Assembly (NCBI RefSeq): GCF_000382045.1
Contig: NZ_KB907472.1
Location: 1-64,000 of the forward strand
Reading direction: 5' to 3'
From: Variovorax atrisoli 110B
Lineage (GTDB): Bacteria > Pseudomonadota > Gammaproteobacteria > Burkholderiales > Burkholderiaceae_C
DNA: 64,000 nucleotides
Shown: in pieces, positions 39,110-47,349 of the stretch
How positions within the stretch are numbered: the stretch's first letter is position 1
How the letters are laid out: each line of letters begins with the position of its first letter
Notes under the pieces: model-generated
Databases searched by the model: none
The model's input: only the letters and a program-made list of their open reading frames with translations
Told to the model about the DNA's origin: nothing
Position numbers and translations under genes: made by a program

Positions 39110-40102
39110 ATGATTCGACTGGCGAAGAGGATTGCGGCTTCGAGGACAAGGACGACGGACAGCAAGGACGGCACGGTCCGGCGGATGGCCGGCGCGCTGC
39201 TCGTGGGCGGCATGCTCGCGCTCGCGCCCCTGGCGCAAACGGCGCAGGCGGCCGGCACCAGCGCGCAGACGGCCTATCCGATCGTGCTGGTGCACGGCAT
39301 GCTGGGCTTCGACACCATCGCCGGCATCGACTACTGGTACGGCATTCCGGGCGAGCTGCGCGCGCAGGGCGCGAAGGTCTTCGTCGCCGAGGTGGCGGCC
39401 ACCAACAGCAGCGAGGTGCGCGGCGAGCAGCTGCTCAAGCAGGTCAAGGACGTGCTGGCGCTGACCGGCGCGAGCAAGGTCAACCTGATCGGCCATTCGC
39501 ACGGCGGCCCCACGGCGCGCTACGTCTCGGGCGTGGCGCCGCAGCTGGTGGCCTCCGTCACCACGGTGGGCAGCCCGCACAAGGGCAGCAAGGTGGCCGA
39601 CCTGCTGGGCAACACGCTGCCCGAAGGCAGCCTGAGCCGGGCGGTGGTGGTGAGCGCGGTGAACGCCTTCTCCAGCCTCATCGGCATCCTTTCGGGCAAC
39701 AACACGCCGCAGAGCGGCCTGGGCGCCCTCGAGTCGCTCAACACCGCCGGCTCCGCGAAGTTCAACGCCAAGTTCCCCGACGGCGTGCCCACCACCGCCT
39801 GCGGCAACGGGGCCGAGTTGGTCAACGGCGTGCGCTACTTCTCCTGGTCGGGCACGCAGCCGCTGACCAACGTGTTCGACGCCTCGGACTACCCGCTGTC
39901 GCTGCTGAGCGTGGTGCATGGCGAGGCCAACGACGGCCTCGCCTCGGCCTGCAGCTCGCACCTGGGCACCTACCTCGGCAGCTACAGGCAGAACCACCTG
40001 GACGAGGTCAACCAGATGCTCGGGCTGCGCGACCTGTTCTCGGTGAGCCCGGTGACGCTGTACGTGAACCAGGCGGCGAAGCTGAAGCAGCTCGGCCTCT
40101 GA
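39110..40102 (+). CDS. lipA: Secreted triacylglycerol lipase (family I, foldase-dependent)
   Basis: This is an extracellular lipase of the Pseudomonas/Burkholderia family I type. The 330-aa precursor has a long signal region (about 1-48, ending AQTAQAA). The mature start TAYPIVLVHGMLGFDTIAGI forms the oxyanion loop. The catalytic Ser130 is in GHSHGG, the Asp probably in EANDGLAS and the His in NHLDEVNQ. Two cysteines (TTACGNG, LASACSS) can form the conserved disulphide. AAGGGAG precedes the ATG at 39110, which favours this start over one 37 codons upstream. The foldase gene follows seven bases later. Confidence 0.94.
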   Translation: MIRLAKRIAASRTRTTDSKDGTVRRMAGALLVGGMLALAPLAQTAQAAGTSAQTAYPIVLVHGMLGFDTIAGIDYWYGIPGELRAQGAKVFVAEVAATNSSEVRGEQLLKQVKDVLALTGASKVNLIGHSHGGPTARYVSGVAPQLVASVTTVGSPHKGSKVADLLGNTLPEGSLSRAVVVSAVNAFSSLIGILSGNNTPQSGLGALESLNTAGSAKFNAKFPDGVPTTACGNGAELVNGVRYFSWSGTQPLTNVFDASDYPLSLLSVVHGEANDGLASACSSHLGTYLGSYRQNHLDEVNQMLGLRDLFSVSPVTLYVNQAAKLKQLGL

Positions 40103-40109
40103 GGAGACG

Positions 40110-41039
40110 ATGCCCCGCAAGCTCCTGTGGCCGCTCGCGACGGCGGTGGTGCTGGCTGCGGGCGCGGCGTGGTGGCTGGCCGACGGAGAGGAGGCACCGG
40201 CTCCCGCGGTCGCATCCGCGGCCCTGCCGGCCGCATCGTCCGCCCAGCCGGCCGTCCCCACCGCCGCGTCCGGCACGAGCCCCCACGCCCCCGATCCGCT
40301 GCTGACGCCCGCCCTGCTGCACACCTTCGAGCAGATGCTCGACGGCAGCCAGGCCCGCGACCGGGAAGGCCTGATGGCCGAGATGCGCGCGAAGATCGAC
40401 AGGTACCTGCCGCCCGAATGGCGGGTGCGCGCGCTGGGCCTGCTGGAGCGCTACATCGACTACCGCACCGCGCTCGAGGCGCTGCCCGCGGCCAGCATCG
40501 GAGACCCTGCCGGGCTGCGCCGGATCCTCGATGCGCGCGCCGGCATCCGCTCGCGCTACTTCGCACCCGAGGAGGTGGAGGGCCTGTTCGGCGCCGAGGA
40601 GAAATTCGACCGCTTCAGCGTCGAGAAGCTGGAGATCGAGCGCAACGCGAACCTCACGCCCGAGCAGAAACGCCAGGCGCTGGCCAAGACCGAGGAAACC
40701 TGGCTCACGCCCGAGCAGCGCGCCGACCGCACGGCCTCCGTCGCGCAACTGGCCGTGGGCGAGCAGACCGCCGCGCTGGAAACACGCGGCGCCAGCCCGC
40801 AGGAGCGCTTCGAGGAACGCTCGAAGCAGTACGGCCACGAGGCGGCGCAGCGGCTCGCCGCGCTCGACCAGCAGGAGCAGGACTGGCAGAGCCGCCTCTC
40901 GCGCTACGCGGCCGCCGACGAGGCCACACGGGCGCAGCTGCAGGCCGAGCTCTTCACGCCGCAGGAGGCGCTGCGTCTGCAGGCCGCGCTGGAGATGCGG
41001 GCGGCCGACGCAAGGAAAAAGGCGGCCGCGCCGCCTTGA
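40110..41039 (+). CDS. lif: Lipase-specific foldase (Lif)
   Basis: This membrane-anchored periplasmic chaperone folds the lipase encoded just upstream. The 309-aa protein has one N-terminal helix (LLWPLATAVVLAAGAAWWLA) and an Ala/Pro-rich linker to about residue 55. A long alpha-helical region follows with the family-like FAPEEVEGLFGAEEKFDRFS and NLTPEQKRQALAKTEETWLT. The usual RxxFDY(F/C)LSAxGE motif is not recognisable; the matching place reads LLHTFEQMLDGSQARDREGL. The family call is safe from helices and context, but the motif change is notable. Confidence 0.88.
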   Translation: MPRKLLWPLATAVVLAAGAAWWLADGEEAPAPAVASAALPAASSAQPAVPTAASGTSPHAPDPLLTPALLHTFEQMLDGSQARDREGLMAEMRAKIDRYLPPEWRVRALGLLERYIDYRTALEALPAASIGDPAGLRRILDARAGIRSRYFAPEEVEGLFGAEEKFDRFSVEKLEIERNANLTPEQKRQALAKTEETWLTPEQRADRTASVAQLAVGEQTAALETRGASPQERFEERSKQYGHEAAQRLAALDQQEQDWQSRLSRYAAADEATRAQLQAELFTPQEALRLQAALEMRAADARKKAAAPP

Positions 41040-41064
41040 TTTCTGCCCTTTGCCTGTGCGGCGA

Positions 41065-41505
41065 TCAGGCCGCCACCGGCACCTTCGCCGCGGCCGAAGC
41101 CGGCAGGCCGAACACGCGGTCGAAGGCCCAGTTGAAGACGAAGGTGTAGACCAGGAAGAACACCACCAGCCCCAGGTCCATCACCAGCGCCTGCCAGAGC
41201 GACACGCCCAGGCCCCAGGCGAACATCGGCACCAGGAAGGCGATCAGGCCGCCCTCGAAGCCGATGGCGTGCGCGATCCGGCGGCGCAGGCTGCGTCCGC
41301 GCACGGCCTGGCGCGACTCCCAGCGCTCGAAGAGCGAATTGAAGACCAGGTTCCAGATCACCGCGATGACCGACGCTGCCACCGCCAGGACGCCCGAATG
41401 GCCCAGGCCGGCATCCGTCATCAGGGCCAGCCCGGCACTGGCGGCCACGATGGCGATCCCTTCATAGAGGGTGATGTAGACGATGCGGCGCTGAATCCCT
41501 TGCAT
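41065..41505 (-). CDS. PACE-family small efflux transporter
   Basis: PACE proteins (AceI-like) export chlorhexidine and other biocides or polyamines using the proton gradient. The 146-aa protein has two tandem BTP halves with four membrane helices and the family motifs RIVYITLYEGIAI, VIWNLVFNSLFERWE, RRIAHAIGFEGGL and the C-terminal FNWAFDRVFG. Membrane glutamates in helices 1 and 3 match the proton-coupling residues. It is divergent from a LysR gene, the arrangement seen for other PACE genes. Confidence 0.92.
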   Translation of the reverse strand: MQGIQRRIVYITLYEGIAIVAASAGLALMTDAGLGHSGVLAVAASVIAVIWNLVFNSLFERWESRQAVRGRSLRRRIAHAIGFEGGLIAFLVPMFAWGLGVSLWQALVMDLGLVVFFLVYTFVFNWAFDRVFGLPASAAAKVPVAA

Positions 41506-41606
41506 GACTTTCTCTCTGTGTTCGTTGATGCGATGACTGGACTTTATTTGTCATCTGCTGATATAAAAAGTTAACTTGTTTCAGTTTGGCTGATAGATCG
41601 GGTGCC

Positions 41607-42548
41607 ATGGTTTTCTCCAGCGACAACGTCGAAGTCTTCCTGGCCGTGATCGACCACGGCTCCTTCTCGGCCGCCGCGCGGGCGCTGCGCCGGGTGCCGT
41701 CGGCGGTGAGCATGGCCATCGCCAACCTCGAGGCCGAGCTCGACCTGCAGCTCTTCGACCGCAGCGGCCGCGAGCCCCAGCCCACGGCCGCCGCGCGCTC
41801 GCTGGAGCCGCAGGCGCGGCTGCTGGCGTCGCAGCTCAAGCAGTTGCAGGTGCAGGCACTCGCCCTCACCCAGGGACTGGAAGACCGGCTCACCCTGGCC
41901 ATCGCGCCCGAGCTGCTGGCCGCCCCGTGGACGGGCCCGCTGTCGGAGCTGGCGCGGGAGCATCCGCTGCTGCAGGTCGAGGTGCTTGCCGCGCCGCAGG
42001 CCGACGCGCTGGCGCTGCTGCACAGCGGCCGCGCGCAGCTCGCGCTGGTGTTCGAACGGCCCAGCCTCGACGGGCGCGAGGGCTTCCAGGAAGTGGGCAG
42101 CGAACTCATGGTGGCGGTGATGGCGCCCGACCACCCGGTGCTCGCAGCCAACGGCGGCCGGCTGCGCGAGGACCACCTGACCAACACCCGCCAGATCGTC
42201 GTGGCCGGGCGCGACCTCGCCACCAGCGACCCGCGATTCGTCTTCGCGCGCCACGTCTGGCGCTCCGACAACGCGTTGGCCGCGCTGAGCCTGATCACCG
42301 CCGGACTGGGCTGGGGCTGGCTGCCGCGCAACTTCGCGCGGCCGCACGTGGCGGCGGGCGCGCTGGTCGAGATTCCCTTCGAGAACCTCAGCAACGGACT
42401 CGACCTGTGGGTGGACGTGGTGTGGTCACGTGAGCGCCCACTCGGCCTGGGAGCCCAGCATTTCGTGAATCTGATCGCCAAGGGACGGGCCGCGGCGGGC
42501 GAGTGCAGCCCCAAGGTCAGCGGCGAAGCCGCCGGCCCGACGAACTAG
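41607..42548 (+). CDS. LysR-family regulator, probably of the PACE efflux gene
   Basis: The 313-aa protein has the LysR winged helix at its start (DNVEVFLAVIDHGSFSAAAR, then VPSAVSMAIANLEAELDLQL) and an effector domain in the remaining 220 residues. The ATG at 41607 is preferred over a TTG seven codons upstream. The 100-bp gap to the divergent PACE gene is AT-rich and would hold the regulator site. Its stop codon lies within the operator of the next tetR gene. Confidence 0.88.
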   Translation: MVFSSDNVEVFLAVIDHGSFSAAARALRRVPSAVSMAIANLEAELDLQLFDRSGREPQPTAAARSLEPQARLLASQLKQLQVQALALTQGLEDRLTLAIAPELLAAPWTGPLSELAREHPLLQVEVLAAPQADALALLHSGRAQLALVFERPSLDGREGFQEVGSELMVAVMAPDHPVLAANGGRLREDHLTNTRQIVVAGRDLATSDPRFVFARHVWRSDNALAALSLITAGLGWGWLPRNFARPHVAAGALVEIPFENLSNGLDLWVDVVWSRERPLGLGAQHFVNLIAKGRAAAGECSPKVSGEAAGPTN

Positions 42549-42560
42549 ACGACTGGTCTA
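42546..42560. promoter_or_regulatory. TetR operator upstream of tetR
   Basis: The palindrome TAGAC-GACTG-GTCTA lies 22 bp before the TetR gene and overlaps the end of the LysR gene. The same 15 bases recur at 43251-43265 before the oxidoreductase gene, with two more shared bases upstream. Two identical palindromes bracketing a tetR gene indicate autoregulation plus control of the next gene. Confidence 0.82.
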
Positions 42561-42581
42561 ATAGACGCTAGAGTGCGGCCC

Positions 42582-43196
42582 ATGAACGCCGCCGCTCCCA
42601 CCACCGACGTCCGCCAGCACATCCTCGACGTAGCCCATCCGCTGCTGCTGCGAAAGGGCTTCACCGGCGTCGGGCTGGCCGAAGTGCTGGCCGCGGCGAA
42701 GGTGCCGAAAGGCTCGTTCTATCACTACTTCGGCTCCAAGGAAGTGTTCGGCGAGGCGGTGCTGGAGGCCTACTTCGGCGAGTACCTCGGGCGCACCGAC
42801 GCCCTGCTGACCGAGGGTTCCGGCACCGCCGCCCAGCGCCTGATCGCCTATTTCGACGACTGGCTCGACTCCCAGACCGGCGAGGAAGCGCAGAGCCGCT
42901 GCCTCGTCGTGAAGCTCGGCGCCGAGGTCTGCGACCTGTCCGAGAGCATGCGTGCGGCGCTAGCGCGCGGCACCCGCGGCATCACCGACCGGCTCGCCAG
43001 CTGCATCGAGGCCGGCCAGGCCGACGGCTCGATCAAGGCGATGCCGCAGGGGCAGGACGCCCAGGGCGTCGCCGTCGCGCTCTACCAGCGCTGGCTCGGC
43101 GCCAGCCTGCTGGCCAAGATCACGCGCGACCGCTCGTCGCTGGACGCGGCGATGCGCGACACCCGGCAACAGTTGGGCCTGTCTTCGGACCACTGA
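42582..43196 (+). CDS. TetR-family regulator controlling the adjacent oxidoreductase
   Basis: The 204-aa protein has a TetR helix-turn-helix (RQHILDVAHPLLLRKGFTGV, then LAEVLAAAKVPKGSFYHYFG). Its C-terminal domain resembles the TetR_C group near AcrR/NemR-like regulators, with the cysteines QSRCLVVKLGAEVC. A paired cysteine set in this group often senses electrophiles, but that is inference here. The ATG at 42582 is chosen over a GTG three codons upstream. It is followed by a strong terminator. Confidence 0.87.
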   Translation: MNAAAPTTDVRQHILDVAHPLLLRKGFTGVGLAEVLAAAKVPKGSFYHYFGSKEVFGEAVLEAYFGEYLGRTDALLTEGSGTAAQRLIAYFDDWLDSQTGEEAQSRCLVVKLGAEVCDLSESMRAALARGTRGITDRLASCIEAGQADGSIKAMPQGQDAQGVAVALYQRWLGASLLAKITRDRSSLDAAMRDTRQQLGLSSDH

Positions 43197-43209
43197 AGGA
43201 AATCACCAG

Positions 43210-43239
43210 GCGGGAGGCGAACGCGCTCCCGCTTTTTTT
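43210..43239 (+). terminator. Rho-independent terminator after tetR
   Basis: The stem GCGGGAG (43210-43216) pairs with CTCCCGC (43226-43232) around a 9-base loop and is followed by seven T residues. It separates tetR transcription from the oxidoreductase gene, which has its own operator just downstream. Confidence 0.9.
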
Positions 43240-43250
43240 CGGCCATCTAC

Positions 43251-43265
43251 TAGACGACTGGTCTA
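43251..43265. promoter_or_regulatory. TetR operator upstream of the oxidoreductase gene
   Basis: This is a second copy of the palindrome TAGAC-GACTG-GTCTA, 21 bp before the oxidoreductase ATG and just after the tetR terminator. Identity with the site at 42546-42560 extends to 17 bases (ACTAGACGACTGGTCTA). Confidence 0.85.
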
Positions 43266-43286
43266 TTAACCAAGGAGCCACGCTAC

Positions 43287-44333
43287 ATGTCCCAGCGCAA
43301 CACCGTCGACACCGTCAACCGCCGCATCGTCCTCGCCGCCCGGCCGCGCGGCCTTCCCACGCCGGAGAACTTCCGCCTCGAGGAAGCCGCCGTTCCCGCG
43401 CCCGGCGAGGGCCAGGTGCTGCTGCGCACGCTGCACCTGTCGCTCGATCCGTACATGCGCCAGCTGATGGACGAGGTGCCGCCGCTCTACGCGCCCGCCT
43501 CGGTGCAGGTGGGCGAGCCGATGCCGGGCGGCACGGTCAACCGCGTCGTCGAGTCCCGGAATCCGCGCCTGCGGCCCGGGGATCTCGTGCTGGGCAACGC
43601 CGGCTGGCAGGACTACGCGCTGTCCGACGGCCAGGACCTGATGCCGCTCGGCGACATGGCCCAGCCCTCGCTCGCGCTGGGCGGGCTCGGCATGCCGGCC
43701 TTCACCGCCCACGTCGGCCTGCTCGACATCGGCCAGCCCAAGGCCGGCGAGACGGTGGTGGTGGCCGCCGCGACCGGCGCGGTCGGCTCGGTGGTCGGGC
43801 AGATCGCCAGGCTGAAGGGCGCGCGCGTGGTCGGCATCGCCGGCGGTGCTCAGAAATGCCGCCACGCGGTCGAGGTGCTGGGCTTCGACGCCTGCATCGA
43901 CCGCCACGATCCGGAGTTTGCAGCGCGCCTCGCGGCCGCCTGCCCCCAGGGCATCGACGTGTACTTCGAGAACGTCGGCGGCGCTGTGTTCGACGCGGTG
44001 CTGCCGCTGCTCAACATCGGCGCGCGCGTGCCGGTGTGCGGGCACATCGCCGACTACAACAGCGAGGCTCTGCCCCCGGGGCCCAACCGGCTGCCGCTGC
44101 TGACGGCGGCGCTGCTGCAGAAGCGCATCCGCATGCAGGGCTTCGTCATCCTCGACCACTACGGCGAGCGCTTCGATGCGTTCCGGCGCGAGATGGACGA
44201 ATGGGTGGAGGCCGGGAAGATCACGCTGCGCGAGGACCGCATCGACGGCCTGGAGAACGCGCCGGCCGCATTCATCGGCCTGCTCCAGGGCCGCAACGTC
44301 GGCAAGCGCGTGGTGCGCGTCGCCGGAGATTGA
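43287..44333 (+). CDS. Zinc-independent MDR-family NADP-dependent oxidoreductase (CurA-like)
   Basis: These enzymes reduce carbon-carbon double bonds of enones and related electrophiles with NADPH. The 348-aa protein has LSLDPYMRQLMDEVP in the catalytic domain and the nucleotide-binding VVVAAATGAVGSVVGQIARL. YFENVGGAVFDAVLPLLN is diagnostic of the leukotriene B4 dehydrogenase/CurA group. AAGGAG precedes the ATG. With its TetR regulator it forms a small inducible detoxification unit, similar in logic to nemRA. Confidence 0.9.
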   Translation: MSQRNTVDTVNRRIVLAARPRGLPTPENFRLEEAAVPAPGEGQVLLRTLHLSLDPYMRQLMDEVPPLYAPASVQVGEPMPGGTVNRVVESRNPRLRPGDLVLGNAGWQDYALSDGQDLMPLGDMAQPSLALGGLGMPAFTAHVGLLDIGQPKAGETVVVAAATGAVGSVVGQIARLKGARVVGIAGGAQKCRHAVEVLGFDACIDRHDPEFAARLAAACPQGIDVYFENVGGAVFDAVLPLLNIGARVPVCGHIADYNSEALPPGPNRLPLLTAALLQKRIRMQGFVILDHYGERFDAFRREMDEWVEAGKITLREDRIDGLENAPAAFIGLLQGRNVGKRVVRVAGD

Positions 44334-44351
44334 GACGGACGGGCGGTGCCG

Positions 44352-45086
44352 TCAGTGCCGGTGCCCGCCGCCGTGGCCGCCGCCGCGGCCTTCTCCATGT
44401 CCACCATGGCCGCCCCCGCGATGCCCTCCCCCGCCAGGATGCGGATGCGGCATGCCCGGCGGCGGCCCCGGACGGAACCCCGGCTGCGGGCGTGGCGGCC
44501 TGACGCCGGGATCGATCGGCGGACGAACGCCGGGCGGATGCGGCGGCCGGAACCCGGGACCGGGCGGCGGGCGGAACCCCGGACCGGGAGGGCGGAAACC
44601 GGGCCCCGGCTGCCACGGATGCGGCTGCCATCCCGGACGCACCGGCGGCGGCGGACGCCAGCCCGCCACGGGCGGCGGGGGCGGCCGATTGCCCCACCAG
44701 CGCCGGTCGCCGTACCAGGGCCGGTCGCGGTAGTAGTCGGCCCAGTAGCTGCCGATCGCGAAGCCGATGATCGGCACGCCGATCAGCGCGCCGTACGTGG
44801 CCAGCGGCACGCGCTGCTCCTGGTAGGCGTAGTCGATGCTGCGCGCCCAGACCCAGCCGCGCCCGCCGTCGGGCAGCACCACGTCGCACCAGCCGTAGCC
44901 GCTGGTGCAGCCGACCACCTCGAGCGGCTGCCCCGGCCCGAGCCGCGCCACCAGCGGATAGTCGCCCGAGGGACCCGCGCGCAGGTTGACCCCGCCGCGC
45001 GTGAAAGCCTGCTGCGCCTGCGCCGCGAGCGGAAGCGCCAGGGCCAGCGCGCCCACGGCAGCCCAGCGATGTGCGAGTGAGTTCAT
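44352..45086 (-). CDS. Exported SH3-domain protein with Pro/Gly/His-rich tail
   Basis: The 244-aa protein has a Sec signal (MNSLAHRWAAVGALALALPL...AQA), then a bacterial SH3 domain (about 27-90: AFTRGGVNLRAGPSGDYPLV, GWCDVVLPDGGRGWVWARSI) and a short hydrophobic stretch. From about residue 125 it is almost all Pro, Gly, Arg and Trp, with repeated PGFRPP units. It ends in a His/Gly-rich tail (GGGGHRGGGHGGHGEG). SH3b domains often bind cell wall. The His-rich end could bind metal. Function is not established. Confidence 0.85.
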   Translation of the reverse strand: MNSLAHRWAAVGALALALPLAAQAQQAFTRGGVNLRAGPSGDYPLVARLGPGQPLEVVGCTSGYGWCDVVLPDGGRGWVWARSIDYAYQEQRVPLATYGALIGVPIIGFAIGSYWADYYRDRPWYGDRRWWGNRPPPPPVAGWRPPPPVRPGWQPHPWQPGPGFRPPGPGFRPPPGPGFRPPHPPGVRPPIDPGVRPPRPQPGFRPGPPPGMPHPHPGGGGHRGGGHGGHGEGRGGGHGGGHRH

Positions 45087-45137
45087 CGCCCCAGCCTAGG
45101 CCGGGGGCTCCAGCCCGTCAATCAGCGCACACCTTAT

Positions 45138-45335
45138 TCCAGAAACACCACAGAACCGGCTCCGCCGGCCCGCAGACGTCACCCCCGGAAGAAGGCCGCG
45201 CACCGCCACGAAATGCGCGAAGCCCGCAGGAGAGCCAGAAACACCGCGGAACCGGCTTCGCCGGGCCGCAGGTGTTGCCCCCGGAAGGGGGTTGGCGCAG
45301 CGACACGAAGTGCGCGAAGCCTGGGGGAGAGCCAG
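45138..45335. repeat. Family A repeats A4 and A5, tandem copies
   Basis: Two copies of about 99 bp lie head to tail in the same orientation (about 45138-45236 and 45237-45335). Each starts CCAGAAACACC(A/G)C(A/G)GAACCGGC-like and ends GAGAGCC. A5 keeps perfect hairpins (CCCCC-GGAA-GGGGG, CCGGC-TTC-GCCGG). A4 has decayed in the central stem. They fill the gap after the metH N-terminal gene. Confidence 0.82.
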
Positions 45336-46388
45336 TTAAGCCGCTTCCTTGTAGAAACCAGCCGCGTTGCTGCCCAGCACCCGCCCGGCCATCGGCTCGA
45401 CCGCCTTGCCGATCGCCGCGATGTGGTCGGGCGTGGTGCCGCAGCAGCCGCCCACGATGTTCACAAGCCCTTCCGATGCGAACTCGTGCAGCAGGCGCGA
45501 GGTGACCTCGGGCGTCTCGTCGAAGCCGGTGTCGCTCATCGGGTTGGGCAGGCCGGCGTTCGGGTAGCAACTGATGAAGGTGTCGCCGGCCACGCGCGCC
45601 AGTTCCTGGATGTAGGGGCGCATCAGCGCCGCGCCCAGTGCGCAGTTCAGGCCGATGGCCAGCGGCTGCGCGTGGCGCACGCTGTGCCAGAAGGCGGTGA
45701 CGGTCTGGCCGCTGAGGATGCGCCCCGACGCGTCGGTCACCGTGCCGCTGATGATGAGCGGCAGGCGCTGGCCGCTGTCGTGGAAGTACTCGTCGACCGC
45801 GAACAGCGCGGCCTTGGCATTGAGCGTGTCGAAGATGGTCTCGACCAGGATCACGTCGGCACCGCCTTCGACCAGCGCCGCGGTCTGCTCGTAGTAGGCC
45901 GCGCGCAGCTCCTCGAAGTTGACGTTGCGCGCGCCCGGGTCGTTCACGTCGGGGCTGATGCTCGCCGTCTTGGGCGTCGGGCCGAGGGCGCCGGCCACGA
46001 AGCGCGGCTTGTCGGGCGTGCTGAACTTGTCGCACGCCGCGCGCGCGAGCCTGGCGGATTCGAGGTTCATCTCGCGCGCGAGATGCGCCATCTTGTAGTC
46101 CTCCTGCGCGATGGTGGTCGCGCCGAAGGTGTTGGTCTCGATGAGGTCGGCGCCGGCCGCGAGGTAGCCCTCGTGGATGTCGCGGATCACGTCGGGCCGC
46201 GTGAGCGACAGCAGTTCGTTGTTGCCCTTCACGTCGCGCTCGAAGTCCTTGAAGCGCTCGCCGCGGTACTGCTCTTCCGTCAGCTTGAAGCGCTGGATCA
46301 TCGTGCCCATGGCGCCGTCGAGGATGGCGATGCGCTTGGCGAGGATGCCGGGCAGGGCCTGGCCGCGGGTGTAGACGAGGGGCTTCAT
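45336..46388 (-). CDS. metH: Methionine synthase, cobalamin-dependent, homocysteine-binding part
   Basis: The 350-aa protein is the N-terminal homocysteine methyltransferase module of MetH. AILDGAMGTMIQRFKL and ADLIETNTFGATTIAQEDYK build the barrel. The zinc cysteines are in GLNCALGA and GGCCGTTPDH. It must pair with the 912-aa protein encoded at 36.2-38.9 kb to make a whole enzyme. The halves are separated by about 6.4 kb with seven unrelated genes. GAGG lies just before the ATG. Confidence 0.95.
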   Translation of the reverse strand: MKPLVYTRGQALPGILAKRIAILDGAMGTMIQRFKLTEEQYRGERFKDFERDVKGNNELLSLTRPDVIRDIHEGYLAAGADLIETNTFGATTIAQEDYKMAHLAREMNLESARLARAACDKFSTPDKPRFVAGALGPTPKTASISPDVNDPGARNVNFEELRAAYYEQTAALVEGGADVILVETIFDTLNAKAALFAVDEYFHDSGQRLPLIISGTVTDASGRILSGQTVTAFWHSVRHAQPLAIGLNCALGAALMRPYIQELARVAGDTFISCYPNAGLPNPMSDTGFDETPEVTSRLLHEFASEGLVNIVGGCCGTTPDHIAAIGKAVEPMAGRVLGSNAAGFYKEAA

Positions 46389-46402
46389 AACCTCATATTC
46401 TC

Positions 46403-46500
46403 GCTCGCCCCCAGGCTACGCGCACTTCGTGTCGCTTCTCCTCCCCCCTACCGGGGGCAACGCCAGTCGCCCGGCAAAGCCGGTTCGACGGCGTTCCACC
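46403..46500. repeat. Family A intergenic repeat, copy A6
   Basis: It has the family order with hairpins CCCCC-TAC-CGGGGG and CCGGC-AAA-GCCGG between hutG and the metH N-terminal gene. The end reads GGTTCGACGGCGTTCCACC, where a C-to-A change departs from the usual GGTTCCGCGGTGTTCC. No target duplication was found. Confidence 0.8.
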
Positions 46501-46509
46501 TGAACACCC

Positions 46510-46533
46510 AAGGCCGTTGACGTCAACGGCCTT
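46510..46533. terminator. Perfect 24-bp palindrome over the hutG stop
   Basis: Twelve-base arms AAGGCCGTTGAC and GTCAACGGCCTT are exactly complementary and include the hutG stop codon. In RNA this would be a strong hairpin at the end of the hut operon, without a T-run. It may act as a terminator or 3'-end stabiliser, or as a protein-binding site. Confidence 0.55.
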
Positions 46534-47338
46534 CGACGAAGTCCAGCACCGCCTCGATCATCCGCCGCACGTGCGGCTGCACGCCCGCCGCCACCTCGGG
46601 CAGGTAGTCGAAGGGCAGCTTCTCCTGCATGTAGCTCGACTGCGTCATCTCCAGCTGCACCGCGTGCACGTTCTGCGCGGGGTTGCCGTAGTTGCGCGTG
46701 ATGTAGCCGCCGGTGAAGCGGCCGTTGAGCACGCCCGTGTAGCCGGTGGCGCTCTCGGCGATGCCCAGCAGCGTCTGCGCCAGCGCCGGGTCGCAGCTGA
46801 TGCCCTTGCCGGTGCCCAGGTTCAGGTCGGGCAGCTTGCCGTCGAAGAAGCGCGGCAGCACCGAGCGGATCGAGTGCGCGTCCCACAGCGCGGCCACGCC
46901 GTGCTGCGCGCGGATGCGGGCGAGTTCCTCGGCCAGCCTGGCGTGGTAGGGCTGCCAGATGGCGTCGCGGCGCTCGGCTATCTCGGCCTCGCCCGGCACG
47001 TCGGCAGGGTTCGCGTACAGCGGCGTGTCGTCGAAGGTGTCGACCGGGCACAGGCCCGTCACGCTCTGGCCGGGGTAGAGGCTCGCGCCGTCCGGCGGAC
47101 GGTTCAGGTCGATCACGTAGCGCGAGTGCGTCGCCACCAGCACCGAGGCGCCCAGTTCGTCGGCGAAGTCGTAGAGCCGCTCGAGGTGCCAGTCGGTGTC
47201 GGGCACCTGGCGCGCCTCGTCGGTCAGGCGCGCGGCCAGCGCGGGCGGCACGTGCGTGCCGACGTGCGGCATCGAAATCAGCAGCGGGCGGGTGCCCTGG
47301 CGGAAGCGGAAAGGCGGTTCGGCGGTGGTGAAGGCCAT
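46523..47338 (-). CDS. hutG: N-formylglutamate deformylase HutG
   Basis: HutG performs the last step of the five-step histidine route: N-formylglutamate to formate and glutamate. The 271-aa protein has LLISMPHVGTHVPPALAARL at the start, then YVIDLNRPPDGASLYPGQSV, WDAHSIRSVLPRFFDG and GGYITRNYGNPAQNVHAVQL, the signature of the N-formylglutamate amidohydrolase family. The ATG at 47338 is 11 bases past the hutF stop. It is the last gene of the hut operon. Confidence 0.94.
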   Translation of the reverse strand: MAFTTAEPPFRFRQGTRPLLISMPHVGTHVPPALAARLTDEARQVPDTDWHLERLYDFADELGASVLVATHSRYVIDLNRPPDGASLYPGQSVTGLCPVDTFDDTPLYANPADVPGEAEIAERRDAIWQPYHARLAEELARIRAQHGVAALWDAHSIRSVLPRFFDGKLPDLNLGTGKGISCDPALAQTLLGIAESATGYTGVLNGRFTGGYITRNYGNPAQNVHAVQLEMTQSSYMQEKLPFDYLPEVAAGVQPHVRRMIEAVLDFVEGR

Positions 47339-47349
47339 GGTGGGGTTGA

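Noticed and set aside
46389..46522. Cobalamin riboswitch before the metH N-terminal gene
   Set aside because: The gap is filled by a family A repeat and a palindrome. No B12-box-like sequence or long leader is present.
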